This document shows, one piece after another, positions 1 through 6,113 of a stretch of 7,178 bases of DNA (position 1 is the stretch's first letter; each line of letters opens with the position of its first letter). Location: positions 1-7,178 of the forward strand of contig JAJZUK010000052.1 in NCBI GenBank assembly GCA_021847125.1, read 5' to 3'. The position numbers were made by a program, and so were the translations under genes. The notes below the pieces were generated by a model. It searched no databases, had not been told where the DNA came from, and saw only the letters and a program-made list of their open reading frames with translations. Source of the stretch: Pseudomonadota bacterium (GTDB lineage: Bacteria; Pseudomonadota; Gammaproteobacteria; Burkholderiales; SG8-39).

Positions 1-1
1 C

Positions 2-157
2 GACGTGAAGGCGCGGTTCGAAGCGGGCAACCTACACGTTCAATGGCTCGCGCTAGCTGCCAAGTCGGGCTCACGGGTTCGAAACCTTGAGGCAGAGTTG
101 CGGTGGTTTGAGTGCTTCGCTATCGCGGTCCTAAAGCCAAGGTATTCAGATTTCTAA
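2..157 (+). CDS. C-terminal end of an unidentified protein, GIY-YIG-nuclease-like tail (partial)
   Basis: This frame is open from the window edge to a TAA at 155-157 and encodes 51 residues, so the start lies outside the window. The reading looks like real protein: mixed charged and hydrophobic residues, with a segment NLEAELRWFECFAIAVLKPRYSDF-like in character that ends in LKPRY. GIY-YIG endonucleases often end in a helix with a conserved Glu followed by a [L/F]KPxYN-type motif, and the residues LEAEL and LKPRYS fit that pattern. The GIY-YIG core itself is not visible here, so the family is an inference. The gene converges on the winged-helix gene on the other strand, with only 23 bp between the two stop codons, and its stop codon overlaps a perfect palindrome. 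Composition is poorer in GC than the backbone genes, consistent with accessory DNA. Confidence 0.5.
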   Translation, partial: DVKARFEAGNLHVQWLALAAKSGSRVRNLEAELRWFECFAIAVLKPRYSDF

Positions 158-171
158 TCAGGTACCTGATT
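156..171. repeat. Perfect 16-bp palindrome between convergent stops
   Basis: AATCAGGTACCTGATT is identical to its own reverse complement. It begins within the TAA stop of the + strand partial gene and lies 10 bp beyond the stop of the - strand winged-helix gene. As RNA it could form a stem of about 6 bp with a 4-nt loop, but there is no strong T-run on either side. A shared terminator or a protein-binding site are both possible, and the sequence does not decide between them. Confidence 0.6.
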
Positions 172-180
172 GCGAGTGAG

Positions 181-825
181 CTACAGGCCGGCAATGACAT
201 ATCGGTTGGGAGGGGCGGCGCCGGTAGTCCAACTTTCGCCGGAAGACACAGTCACAAGTCCGTATTCAATTAGGTTCGAAACTGCCTTCCTGATATCTGT
301 TCTCGCAATCCCCGTGTACTCGGAAATCTTCTCGTAGCCAATTTGGGCGTAGTTAGCGGTATTTGGCTTGAATGAGAGAAGCACCAAATAGAGTTTTAGT
401 GTGTTGAATTCGTGCCTGCTTCGATGCGAGGCACCTTTGAAGGCAAACAACCCACGTGGCGGAGTAAAGATGCGGTCCTGCGGTATTTTGGCCCAGCCAT
501 CCGGAAGGGCATAGTCGCGCAGCGAATACGAACGCGCACGCCCTATTGGGGTAACAACAATTAGTTGATAGTGCACCAATAATTTAAGCCCTTGCGACAC
601 CATGCTACGTGAAAGATTTGTAAAGCTTTCGATTTCGTCATACGTAAGTGCAACGCCGGTCTCGGGAACAGTCTTCCCGCCCATACGCCCCCGATTAAGT
701 AAGACTGCTATTAGCAGGTAAATGACAAGAGCTGCCGTGCCGCCCCCCTTTACAGTTCGCCAATACCAGCGCGCGAGCGTGCGTTCCTGTACTACCCAGT
801 TCGATGGATACTTTGCCCACGCCAT
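181..825 (-). CDS. Protein with two tandem winged-helix domains, possible replication initiator or regulator
   Basis: The 214-residue product has two similar winged-helix units. The first runs from about residue 30 to 102, with a helix-turn-helix around YDEIESFTNLSRSMVSQGLK (62-81) followed by the strand LIVVT. The second runs from about 141 to 212, with YEKISEYTGIARTDIRKAVS (164-183) followed by GLVTV. The units share the pattern hydrophobic helix, Y-[DE]-x-I, T-x-[LI]-[SA]-R, recognition helix, wing, which suggests an internal duplication. Two winged helices in one chain are known in plasmid replication initiators (Rep_3 type) and phage DnaD-like proteins, but no defining motif assigns this protein to them, and a transcriptional regulator is equally possible. 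I chose the ATG at 825 because it follows the stop of the upstream small gene by 4 nt, as in coupled translation. The frame is open to 957, but that extension would lie inside the upstream gene. Three direct repeats 500-650 bp upstream are candidate binding sites. GC is well below that of mutL. Confidence 0.75.
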   Translation of the reverse strand: MAWAKYPSNWVVQERTLARWYWRTVKGGGTAALVIYLLIAVLLNRGRMGGKTVPETGVALTYDEIESFTNLSRSMVSQGLKLLVHYQLIVVTPIGRARSYSLRDYALPDGWAKIPQDRIFTPPRGLFAFKGASHRSRHEFNTLKLYLVLLSFKPNTANYAQIGYEKISEYTGIARTDIRKAVSNLIEYGLVTVSSGESWTTGAAPPNRYVIAGL

Positions 826-829
826 GACG

Positions 830-982
830 TTACCGATGCCTGCTTGCCAAAGCCTTGACAGCAGTGGTGAGCCCGTGGACCGCCAAACCTGCAATGCCCA
901 GCGCCACAAGTGCGATGACGTACCCGGCGAAGCTAGAGTTCGCCCCGAGTAGTTCAATGCCGAAACGAATGGTTTGCCACAT
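830..982 (-). CDS. Small single-span membrane protein upstream of the winged-helix gene
   Basis: This encodes 50 residues starting MWQTIRFGIELLG. A hydrophobic segment from about residue 17 to 38 (AGYVIALVALGIAGLAVHGL) is long enough for one membrane span, and the tail is basic (KALASRHR). There is no enzymatic motif, and I do not recognise the family. The start at 982 is favoured by GGGGGT placed 6 nt before the ATG, a good Shine-Dalgarno match. An ATG at 1015 in the same frame would add 11 residues (MAHIEIPGGRI) and has a GGAAG further upstream, so it cannot be excluded. The TAA at 830-832 precedes the next gene's ATG by 4 nt, so the two are almost certainly co-transcribed and possibly translationally coupled. 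A holin-like, toxin-like or membrane-partner role is conceivable, but none is shown. Confidence 0.6.
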   Translation of the reverse strand: MWQTIRFGIELLGANSSFAGYVIALVALGIAGLAVHGLTTAVKALASRHR

Positions 983-1066
983 TATTCGACCCCCAGGAAT
1001 TTCTATGTGAGCCATTTTAATGCTGCTTCCGGCTATATTTCTAGAAAGAGTGCATGTGAAAAGTGT

Positions 1067-1094
1067 AACATAAAACAATTAAAAGCGTTTACAA
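1067..1094 (-). promoter_or_regulatory. Candidate sigma-70 promoter for the membrane-peptide/winged-helix operon
   Basis: Read on the - strand, TTGTAA (1094-1089) and TATGTT (1072-1067) are separated by 16 bp in an A+T-rich stretch. Transcription would start near 1060 and give a leader of about 45-80 nt, depending on which start codon of the small gene is used. Just upstream of the -35, AATAGTTC occurs twice (1108-1115 and 1128-1135), exactly 20 bp apart, which could be an operator or activator site. Both hexamers depart from consensus, so this is tentative. Confidence 0.35.
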
Positions 1095-1499
1095 TTATGA
1101 TGTTATAAATAGTTCGCTCGATGCACTAATAGTTCACGAGCGCCACTGCGGGCACAATTCCGTGGTCACGGCAATCGCCGTACCGTTTGGCATCCAAGGT
1201 TCAACTATGGCGGCAGTTCGGGGGAGGCGACAGCGTTCCAATCGGCTGGGCCATCCATAAGCCACAGACAGCAATTCCTCTGCACTTCTGTAACGCCGGA
1301 CTTGGCGGGAGGGGGTCTGTCGGCCACGCCAGCTAGGTAACGACTATATTTTCTGGCCGGGAATTCCGCAGCGAACGTAGTTTCGGCTGCGGTAACGACT
1401 ATATTCTCTGAAGTGCCAGCTTTGGTTGCCTAAGTCGTTGACTCAGTACATGCTGCGGTAACGACAATATTTCTTCGAACCAAGGCCACGGACTAGAGA
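1079..1499. other. Gene-free region with repeats at the edge of the accessory segment
   Basis: No reading frame here looks like a gene; the only ATG-initiated + strand frame I examined, at 1207, gives 17 codons. The left part (to about 1140) is A+T-rich and contains the candidate upstream promoter elements. The middle (about 1141-1330) is more mixed and shows nothing I can name. The right part holds the three direct repeats described separately. The stretch ends where the dedA coding region begins (stop codon at 1500-1502). The sequence GACTAG occurs twice at the junction, at 1491-1496 and 1498-1503, the second copy overlapping the dedA stop. I see no tRNA, integrase or terminal ACA/TGT that would fix an element boundary. 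Confidence 0.6.
1336..1476. repeat. Three direct copies of a ~20-bp site (iteron-like or transposon-end-like)
   Basis: The copies start at 1336, 1391 and 1457. The shared core is GGTAACGACWATATT, followed by a TCT-like tail at similar positions in the first two and TTCTTC in the third. Copies 2 and 3 are also preceded by the same GCTGC. The start-to-start distances are 55 and 66 bp, both multiples of 11, so the copies would face nearly the same side of the helix. A partial inverted copy, AGTCGTT, lies at 1433-1439. On the other strand each site reads A/T-rich then [AT]GTCGTTACC, which resembles in form the spaced TnsB-type transposase sites of Tn7-like element ends. Equally, they resemble iterons or operators for the nearby winged-helix protein. 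Which is correct cannot be decided from the window. Confidence 0.8.
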
Positions 1500-2177
1500 C
1501 TAGGATTTTTCAGCCGGGCGTGCGCGTCTCTGCTCGTTCCAGGTGCGAATTGCGACGACCAGGGCCGGCAGGCCCGGGACGATGATCAACGCGAGGATGA
1601 TCAGGGTGAGATTGTCTTTCACCCACGGGATATTGCCGAACAGGTAGCCGGCGACCGTCAGGGATACGACCCAGAGCACCCCGCCGGAGACGTTATACAA
1701 CTGGAAGCGCGTGTGCGTCATCTGCGCCACGCCGGCGACGAAAGGCGCGAAGGTGCGCAGTATCGGCAGGAAGCGGGTGATGACGATGGTCTTGCCGCCG
1801 TGCAGTTCGTAGAAAGCGTGGGCTTTGTCGAAAGCGCGGCGGTTGAAAAAGCGCGAATCCTCCCAGCCGAACACCTTGGGCCCGAAATAGCGGCCGATCC
1901 GGTAATTGGCGGTGTTGCCGAGGATTGCGGCGGCGATCAACAGGACGATCAGCATCAAGAGATCAAGCTGGCCGGTGCCGCTGCCGGTCGCCGTCAGGGC
2001 GCCGGCGATGAACAGCAGCGAATCGCCCGGCAGAAAGGGCGTCACCACCAAGCCGGTCTCGCAGAACACGATCAGGAAAAGTATCCCATACACCCAGACG
2101 CCGTGCTGCGCGAGCAGGCTGGCGAGGTGTGTGTCGAGGTGGACCAGCAGGTCCCAGAGAGTCAGCAGCAGTTCCAT
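1500..2177 (-). CDS. dedA: DedA-family inner-membrane protein
   Basis: The 225-residue product has the length and motifs of the DedA/VTT superfamily, inner-membrane proteins linked to lipid-carrier flipping, proton-dependent transport and envelope stability. Hydrophobic segments lie at about 27-47, 53-63, 71-88, 162-182 and 189-211. Conserved acidic residues occur in FCETGLVVTPFLPGDSLLF (E40, D52). The signature HGGKTIVITRFLPILRTFAPF (126-146) provides R135 and R141. These four match in kind and spacing the Glu39, Asp51, Arg130 and Arg136 known to be essential in E. coli YqjA, so the protein is probably active. The C-terminus is basic and polar (RTWNEQRRARPAEKS). Several paralogues occur in most proteobacteria, so the exact paralogue is not settled and the gene symbol is a family name. 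It is transcribed divergently from mutL. Its start at 2177 lacks a strong Shine-Dalgarno, and its 3' end touches the low-GC accessory segment. Confidence 0.92.
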   Translation of the reverse strand: MELLLTLWDLLVHLDTHLASLLAQHGVWVYGILFLIVFCETGLVVTPFLPGDSLLFIAGALTATGSGTGQLDLLMLIVLLIAAAILGNTANYRIGRYFGPKVFGWEDSRFFNRRAFDKAHAFYELHGGKTIVITRFLPILRTFAPFVAGVAQMTHTRFQLYNVSGGVLWVVSLTVAGYLFGNIPWVKDNLTLIILALIIVPGLPALVVAIRTWNEQRRARPAEKS

Positions 2178-2220
2178 GGAAGTCTTTCGTGAAGAGGCGC
2201 CATCTTACCGCAAGGCGCGC

Positions 2221-2264
2221 GTCTGTTTGCATTCATCGGGCTCATGCGATGAACGTAAACAGAC
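2221..2264. repeat. 44-bp imperfect inverted repeat between dedA and mutL
   Basis: The arms at 2221-2238 and 2247-2264 match at 16 of 18 positions around an 8-nt centre. Each outer arm is GTCTGTTT and its complement, and each inner arm is TTCATCG and its complement. In RNA one mismatch would be a G-U pair. The element is poorer in GC than the genes on both sides. CCCTTTT follows on the right, so it resembles an intrinsic terminator, but no gene is transcribed into it from the left on that strand. It lies between the starts of two divergent genes and overlaps where the -35 regions would be: a possible TAAGAT -10 for dedA is at 2207-2202, and TATACT for mutL is at 2276-2281. A shared operator is therefore the more natural reading. 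Confidence 0.75.
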
Positions 2265-2275
2265 CCTTTTCCCGG

Positions 2276-2281
2276 TATACT
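2276..2281 (+). promoter_or_regulatory. Candidate -10 box for mutL
   Basis: TATACT is a close match to TATAAT and stands out in GC-rich surroundings. Transcription would begin near 2288, giving a leader of only about 8 nt to the ATG at 2296 or 20 nt to the ATG at 2308. No good -35 hexamer is visible at 17 bp upstream, where the right arm of the inverted repeat lies, so an activator or a weak promoter is possible. Confidence 0.35.
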
Positions 2282-2307
2282 TGGGCGCCCAAAAAATGCG
2301 CGCCGCC

Positions 2308-4098
2308 ATGCCCTCGATACGCCTGCTTCCCGACACCCTGATCAGCCAGATCGCCGCCGGCGAGGTGGTCGAGCGCCCGGCTTCGGTGCTGAAGGAGTTG
2401 CTGGAGAACAGTCTCGATGCCGGCGCCACGGAAATCGGCGTCAGCCTGATGCAGGGCGGCATCAAGCAGCTCAAGGTGACGGACAACGGCGGCGGGATGG
2501 ATGCGCAGGATCTGCCTCTGGCGTTCGCGCGCCACGCCACGAGCAAGATCGCGAGCCTGGACGACCTCGAGCAGGTGCGCTCGCTCGGCTTTCGCGGCGA
2601 GGCGCTGGCCTCGATCGCTTCGGTCGCTCGCGTCGCGCTCACCACCCGCACCGAAAGCGCGCCGCACGCCTGGAGCCTGGGCGCCGAGGGCGGCGCGCAG
2701 GGCGCGACCCAGCCCGCGGCGCATCCGGCCGGCACCAGCGTCGAAGTCAGCGACCTGTATTTCAATACGCCGGCGCGGCGCAAGTTCCTGCGCACCGAGG
2801 CGACCGAGTTCGGCCATTGCGAGGACGTCTACAAGCGCGTCGCGCTCTCGCGGCCCGATGTCGCATTCAGCCTGAAGCACAACGGCCGGGTGATTTCGCA
2901 CCTGCAGGCGGGCGACGCGGCGCGGCGCATCGCCGCGGTGGCGGGGGAGGAATTCGCCGCCGCGGCGCGCGCGCTCGACGAGCGCTCCTCCGGCCTGCGC
3001 CTCTCAGGCTTTGCCGGCTCCCCGGCGTTCTCGCGCGGTTCGCGCGACGCCCAGTTCGCCTTCGTCAACGGCCGTTTCGTGCGCGACAAGCTGCTCGCCC
3101 ATGCGCTGCGCCAGGCCTACCAGGACATGCTGCATGGCGATCGCCATCCGGCCTATGTGTTGTTCCTGGAACTGGATCCCCTGGGCGTGGACGTGAATGT
3201 GCATCCGGCCAAGACCGAGGTGCGGTTTCGCGACGCGCGCGCCATCCATCAGTTCGTATTCCACGCCGTGAGCAAAGCGCTCTCGGGCAGCGCGGCGCAG
3301 ACGAGTGCGCCCGCGGTTTCAGCCGTGCCCGCCGCTGGCGGCACGCATTTCCAGCGCGCGCCGTATCAGGCCAGCCTGGGCGTGGCGCAGCCGGCGGCAG
3401 CGTATCAGGCCATGTTCTCCCCGCCGCCGGGGGCGGCGCTCGCGTCCGCCGGCGCCGGTGCGCGCTCGGCATTCGAGAGCATCCGTGCCGCAGCGCCTGC
3501 GCCCGCCGAGACCGACGCGCCGCTGGGCTACGCCATCGCGCAATTGCACGGCATCTACATCCTGGCGCAGAACCGGCAGGGCCTGGTGCTGGTGGACATG
3601 CACGCGGCGCACGAGCGCATCCTGTACGAGAAGCTCAAGGGTGCGCTGGACGCGCAGGGCATGAGCATGCAGAAATTGCTGATCCCGGTGACCTTCAATG
3701 CCGAGCGGCTGGAAGTGGCGACCGTGGAAGAGCATGCCGCCGTGCTGCAGCAGCTCGGCTTCGATATCGCGCCCTTGTCCCCGACGGCGCTGGCGGTGCG
3801 CGCGGTGCCGTCCATGCTCGCGTCCGCGGACGTCGCCGACCTGGCGCATGCTTTGCTCGCGGAGGTGCGCGAGTTCGGCGGCAGCCGCGTGCTCACCGAG
3901 CACCAGCATGAACTGCTTTCGACCATGGCCTGCCATGGGGCGGTGCGCGCGCACCGGCCGCTCAGCGTCGCCGAAATGAACGCACTGCTGCGCGAAATGG
4001 AAGTCACCGAGCGCTCCGGCCAGTGCAACCACGGCCGGCCGACCTGGTACCAGATGAGTCTGGCCGATCTCGACCGGCTGTTCCTGCGCGGGCGCTAG
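2308..4098 (+). CDS. mutL: DNA mismatch repair protein MutL (endonuclease type)
   Basis: MutL couples mismatch recognition by MutS to strand incision and excision. The 596-residue product has the usual length and order. The N-terminal GHKL ATPase shows ENSLDAG (33-39), DNGGGM (59-64), RHATSK (75-80) and LGFRGEAL (93-100). A linker rich in Ala and Pro follows (about 330-405), then the dimerisation domain. That domain keeps the endonuclease metal site DMHAAHERILYE (430-441, the DQHA(X)2E(X)4E motif with Met for Gln), ACHGAVR (541-547) and CNHGRPT (573-579). QKLLIP (455-460) matches the beta-clamp-binding motif. The protein should therefore nick DNA itself, unlike E. coli MutL, which lacks the site. 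I chose the ATG at 2308 (MPSIRLLPDTLISQIAAGEV) because family similarity begins there; the ATG at 2296 adds four residues. Neither has a clear Shine-Dalgarno. It is probably the first gene of an operon with the two genes that follow. Confidence 0.97.
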   Translation: MPSIRLLPDTLISQIAAGEVVERPASVLKELLENSLDAGATEIGVSLMQGGIKQLKVTDNGGGMDAQDLPLAFARHATSKIASLDDLEQVRSLGFRGEALASIASVARVALTTRTESAPHAWSLGAEGGAQGATQPAAHPAGTSVEVSDLYFNTPARRKFLRTEATEFGHCEDVYKRVALSRPDVAFSLKHNGRVISHLQAGDAARRIAAVAGEEFAAAARALDERSSGLRLSGFAGSPAFSRGSRDAQFAFVNGRFVRDKLLAHALRQAYQDMLHGDRHPAYVLFLELDPLGVDVNVHPAKTEVRFRDARAIHQFVFHAVSKALSGSAAQTSAPAVSAVPAAGGTHFQRAPYQASLGVAQPAAAYQAMFSPPPGAALASAGAGARSAFESIRAAAPAPAETDAPLGYAIAQLHGIYILAQNRQGLVLVDMHAAHERILYEKLKGALDAQGMSMQKLLIPVTFNAERLEVATVEEHAAVLQQLGFDIAPLSPTALAVRAVPSMLASADVADLAHALLAEVREFGGSRVLTEHQHELLSTMACHGAVRAHRPLSVAEMNALLREMEVTERSGQCNHGRPTWYQMSLADLDRLFLRGR

Positions 4099-4112
4099 AT
4101 CGGACCCGGCAG

Positions 4113-4161
4113 CGAACCACGAACCACGAACAACGAACCACGAACAACGAACGACGAACGA
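4113..4161. repeat. Seven tandem 7-bp units between mutL and the reductase gene
   Basis: Seven heptamers run without interruption in the order CGAACCA, CGAACCA, CGAACAA, CGAACCA, CGAACAA, CGAACGA, CGAACGA, varying only at the sixth base. The array starts 15 nt after the mutL stop and ends one base before the GGGAG ribosome binding site of the next gene. The + strand contains no T, so the transcribed leader would be unstructured and A/C-rich. Arrays like this can change copy number by slippage; any effect would be on spacing or leader length, since it lies outside the coding frames. Confidence 0.9.
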
Positions 4162-4174
4162 CGGGAGTGCAGCG

Positions 4175-5116
4175 ATGAAAGTATTGATACTCGGTGCCGG
4201 CGCGGTCGGCGGCTATTTCGGCGGCCGCCTCGCGCAGGCTGGAGCCGGCGTGACGTTTCTGGTGCGGCCTAAGCGCGCGCAACAGCTGGCGGAGGCCGGC
4301 CTGGTGATCAAGAGCCCGCTGGGCGATGCCAAGCTGCGGGTGCGCACGCTGCTGCAGGAGGCGGCGCGGCCCGACTACGATCTGGTGATCCTGTCATGCA
4401 AGGCCTACGACCTCGACGCGTCGATTGCCGCGATCGGCGGCGCGATCGGCCCGGACACCCTGATCCTGCCCCTGCTCAACGGCATGGCGCAACTGGGCCG
4501 GCTGGAGCAGGCTTACGGCGCCGCGCGCGTGCTCGGCGGCACCTGCTATATCGCGTCCACCCTGGACGCGGAGGGCATCATTCACCACCTCGGAAAATTC
4601 CAGGGCATCGCCTGCGGCGCGCGCGCCGGCAACCATGCGCATGCCGCAGGCCTGCTGCAGGAATTGGCGCAAGCCTATGCCAGCGTATCGCTGGACTGCA
4701 AAGTCAGCGACAGCATCGAGCAGGACATGTGGGAGAAGTTCGTGCTGCTGGCGAGCCTGGCTGCGATGACCTGCCTGATGCGCGCCGGCGTGGGCGAGAT
4801 CCTCGCCGCCGCGGACGGGGAGGCGCTGATGCGCGAAGCGCTCGATAGCTGCATCGCCGCGGCCGCGGCAGCCGGCCATGCACCGCGCGCGGAGTCGCTG
4901 CAGCGCACGGAAGGCATGCTGTTCGCGCGCGGTTCGGCCTTCACCGCATCGATGCTGCGCGATCTCGAAGCCGGCGGGCGCGTCGAGGCCGATCACGTCG
5001 TCGGCGACATGCTGCGGCATGCGCGCGCCGCCGGCGCCGACGCGCGCCTGCTCGCCACCGCCTACTGCCACCTGCAGGCCTACGAAGCGCGGCGCGCGCG
5101 CGGCGCGACGGGTTGA
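4175..5116 (+). CDS. Ketopantoate reductase family (ApbA/PanE-like) NADPH-dependent oxidoreductase
   Basis: The 313-residue product has the PanE fold. An N-terminal NADP-binding Rossmann motif [11 protein letters not shown] (7-17) is followed by SCKAYD (K76) and LLNGM (N102). The C-terminal helical domain holds WEKF (catalytic-type K188) and [21 protein letters not shown], whose S259 and E271 have the spacing of Ser244 and Glu256 in E. coli PanE. PanE reduces 2-dehydropantoate to pantoate for coenzyme A synthesis. However, the two asparagines at K+4 and K+8 that bind substrate in E. coli PanE (Asn180, Asn184) are L192 and A196 here. This paralogue may therefore act on another 2-keto acid, so no panE symbol is given. 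GGGAG at 4163-4167 lies 7 nt before the ATG. The gene sits 76 bp after mutL and 34 bp before miaA on the same strand, probably co-transcribed. Confidence 0.88.
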   Translation: MKVLILGAGAVGGYFGGRLAQAGAGVTFLVRPKRAQQLAEAGLVIKSPLGDAKLRVRTLLQEAARPDYDLVILSCKAYDLDASIAAIGGAIGPDTLILPLLNGMAQLGRLEQAYGAARVLGGTCYIASTLDAEGIIHHLGKFQGIACGARAGNHAHAAGLLQELAQAYASVSLDCKVSDSIEQDMWEKFVLLASLAAMTCLMRAGVGEILAAADGEALMREALDSCIAAAAAAGHAPRAESLQRTEGMLFARGSAFTASMLRDLEAGGRVEADHVVGDMLRHARAAGADARLLATAYCHLQAYEARRARGATG

Positions 5117-5150
5117 GCCCGGCGCCCGCATCGACGCGCCGTCCGCGCGC

Positions 5151-6113
5151 ATGAACCGCGCCGCGGCCGCAGGATTGCCGCCCGCGATTTTGCTGATGGG
5201 GCCCACGGCCAGCGGCAAGACCGCGCTGGCGCTGGAGATCGCGCAGCGTTTTGCGGTCGAGATCGTCAGCGTGGATTCGGCCCAGGTGTATCGCGACATG
5301 AACGTGGGCACGGCCAAGCCCACGGCCGCCGAGCGCGCGGCGGTGCCGCATCATCTGATCGACGTCATCGATCCGGACCAGAGCTATTCGGCCGCGCGGT
5401 TCCGCAGCGATGCGGCGCGCCTGATGCGGGAGATTGCCGGCCGCGGCCGGGTGCCGCTCCTGGTCGGCGGCACCATGCTCTACTTCAAGGCGCTGCGCGA
5501 GGGCCTGTCCAACCTGCCGCAGGCCGACGCGGCGGTGCGCGCCGCGATCGAAGCCGAGGCGGGAGAAAAAGGCTGGCCTGCCTTGCACGCCGAACTGGCG
5601 CGCATCGATCCGCCGACGGCAGCCCGGCTGAAGCCCGGCGACGCGCAGCGCATCCAGCGCGCGCTCGAGGTGTTTCGCCTCACCGGAAACCCGCTGTCGG
5701 CGCTGCAGGGCGCGCGCGTGCCCGCGGAGGCAGAGTACCGGTTCGTGCCGCTGGCGCTGGTTCCGGCTGAGCGTGCGGCTTTGCACCAGCGCATCGAACG
5801 GCGCTTCGACGCCATGCTCGCGGCAGGCCTGGTCGAGGAACTCGTCGCGCTGCGCGGGAAATATGCGCTTGCTTCTGGCCTTCCTTCGATGCGCTGCGTC
5901 GGCTACCGCCAGGCGTGGGAACACCTCGAAGGCGCGTACGACCGCGCCGGGCTGCGCGAGCGCGGCATCTACGCCACACGACAGCTCGCCAAGCGCCAGC
6001 TCACCTGGCTGCGCGCGATGCCGGAGCCGAAAGTATTCGATTGTTTCGCGCCCGAACTGGGTGCCCAAGTGCTCGGTCATGTTGCGCGAATGAACGCAAC
6101 TCCCGGAACGTAA
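5151..6113 (+). CDS. miaA: tRNA dimethylallyltransferase MiaA
   Basis: MiaA transfers a dimethylallyl group to N6 of adenosine 37 in tRNAs that read codons beginning with U, which improves decoding. The 320-residue product has the normal length. It shows the P-loop GPTASGKT (17-24), [17 protein letters not shown] (42-58) with the tRNA-site Asp and Thr residues, HHLIDVIDP (67-75), [12 protein letters not shown] (104-115), [11 protein letters not shown] (164-174), [12 protein letters not shown] (248-259) and [15 protein letters not shown] (274-288). The ATG at 5151 is the natural family start; it is 34 nt past the preceding stop and has no evident Shine-Dalgarno, so translation may rely on readthrough from upstream. 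The frame continues upstream to 4878, but that part lies inside the reductase gene. mutL and miaA are adjacent in many proteobacteria; the reductase gene between them is the unusual element. Confidence 0.97.
   Translation: MNRAAAAGLPPAILLMGPTASGKTALALEIAQRFAVEIVSVDSAQVYRDMNVGTAKPTAAERAAVPHHLIDVIDPDQSYSAARFRSDAARLMREIAGRGRVPLLVGGTMLYFKALREGLSNLPQADAAVRAAIEAEAGEKGWPALHAELARIDPPTAARLKPGDAQRIQRALEVFRLTGNPLSALQGARVPAEAEYRFVPLALVPAERAALHQRIERRFDAMLAAGLVEELVALRGKYALASGLPSMRCVGYRQAWEHLEGAYDRAGLRERGIYATRQLAKRQLTWLRAMPEPKVFDCFAPELGAQVLGHVARMNATPGT

Noticed and set aside
722..952. + strand frame of 76 codons
   Set aside because: It lies opposite the winged-helix and membrane-peptide genes, has no ribosome binding site of note and no recognisable protein character.
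1207..1260. Short + strand frame from an ATG in the gene-free region
   Set aside because: It has only 17 codons, is Arg-rich and has no convincing ribosome binding site.
1457..1466. Transposon tip at GGTAACGACA in the third repeat
   Set aside because: This copy alone ends in ACA, which would suit a TGT...ACA element, but similarity to the other two copies continues past it (ATATT), so the end is not there.
1336..1476. CRISPR array
   Set aside because: Only three copies, the repeats vary, the intervals differ (about 35 and 46 bp of non-repeat sequence), and no cas gene is present.
1906..2307. N-terminal extension of MutL
   Set aside because: The frame is open, but it is antisense to dedA, shows no MutL similarity before MPSIRLLPD, and would be an unusual extension.
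2817..3911. Long alternative + strand frame inside mutL
   Set aside because: Its product is Arg/Ala/Gly-rich, as expected of a shifted reading of GC-rich coding DNA. mutL is the convincing frame.
4941..6080. Long - strand frame opposite miaA
   Set aside because: It is a GC-driven antisense frame rich in Arg and Ala, with no domain; miaA explains the DNA.
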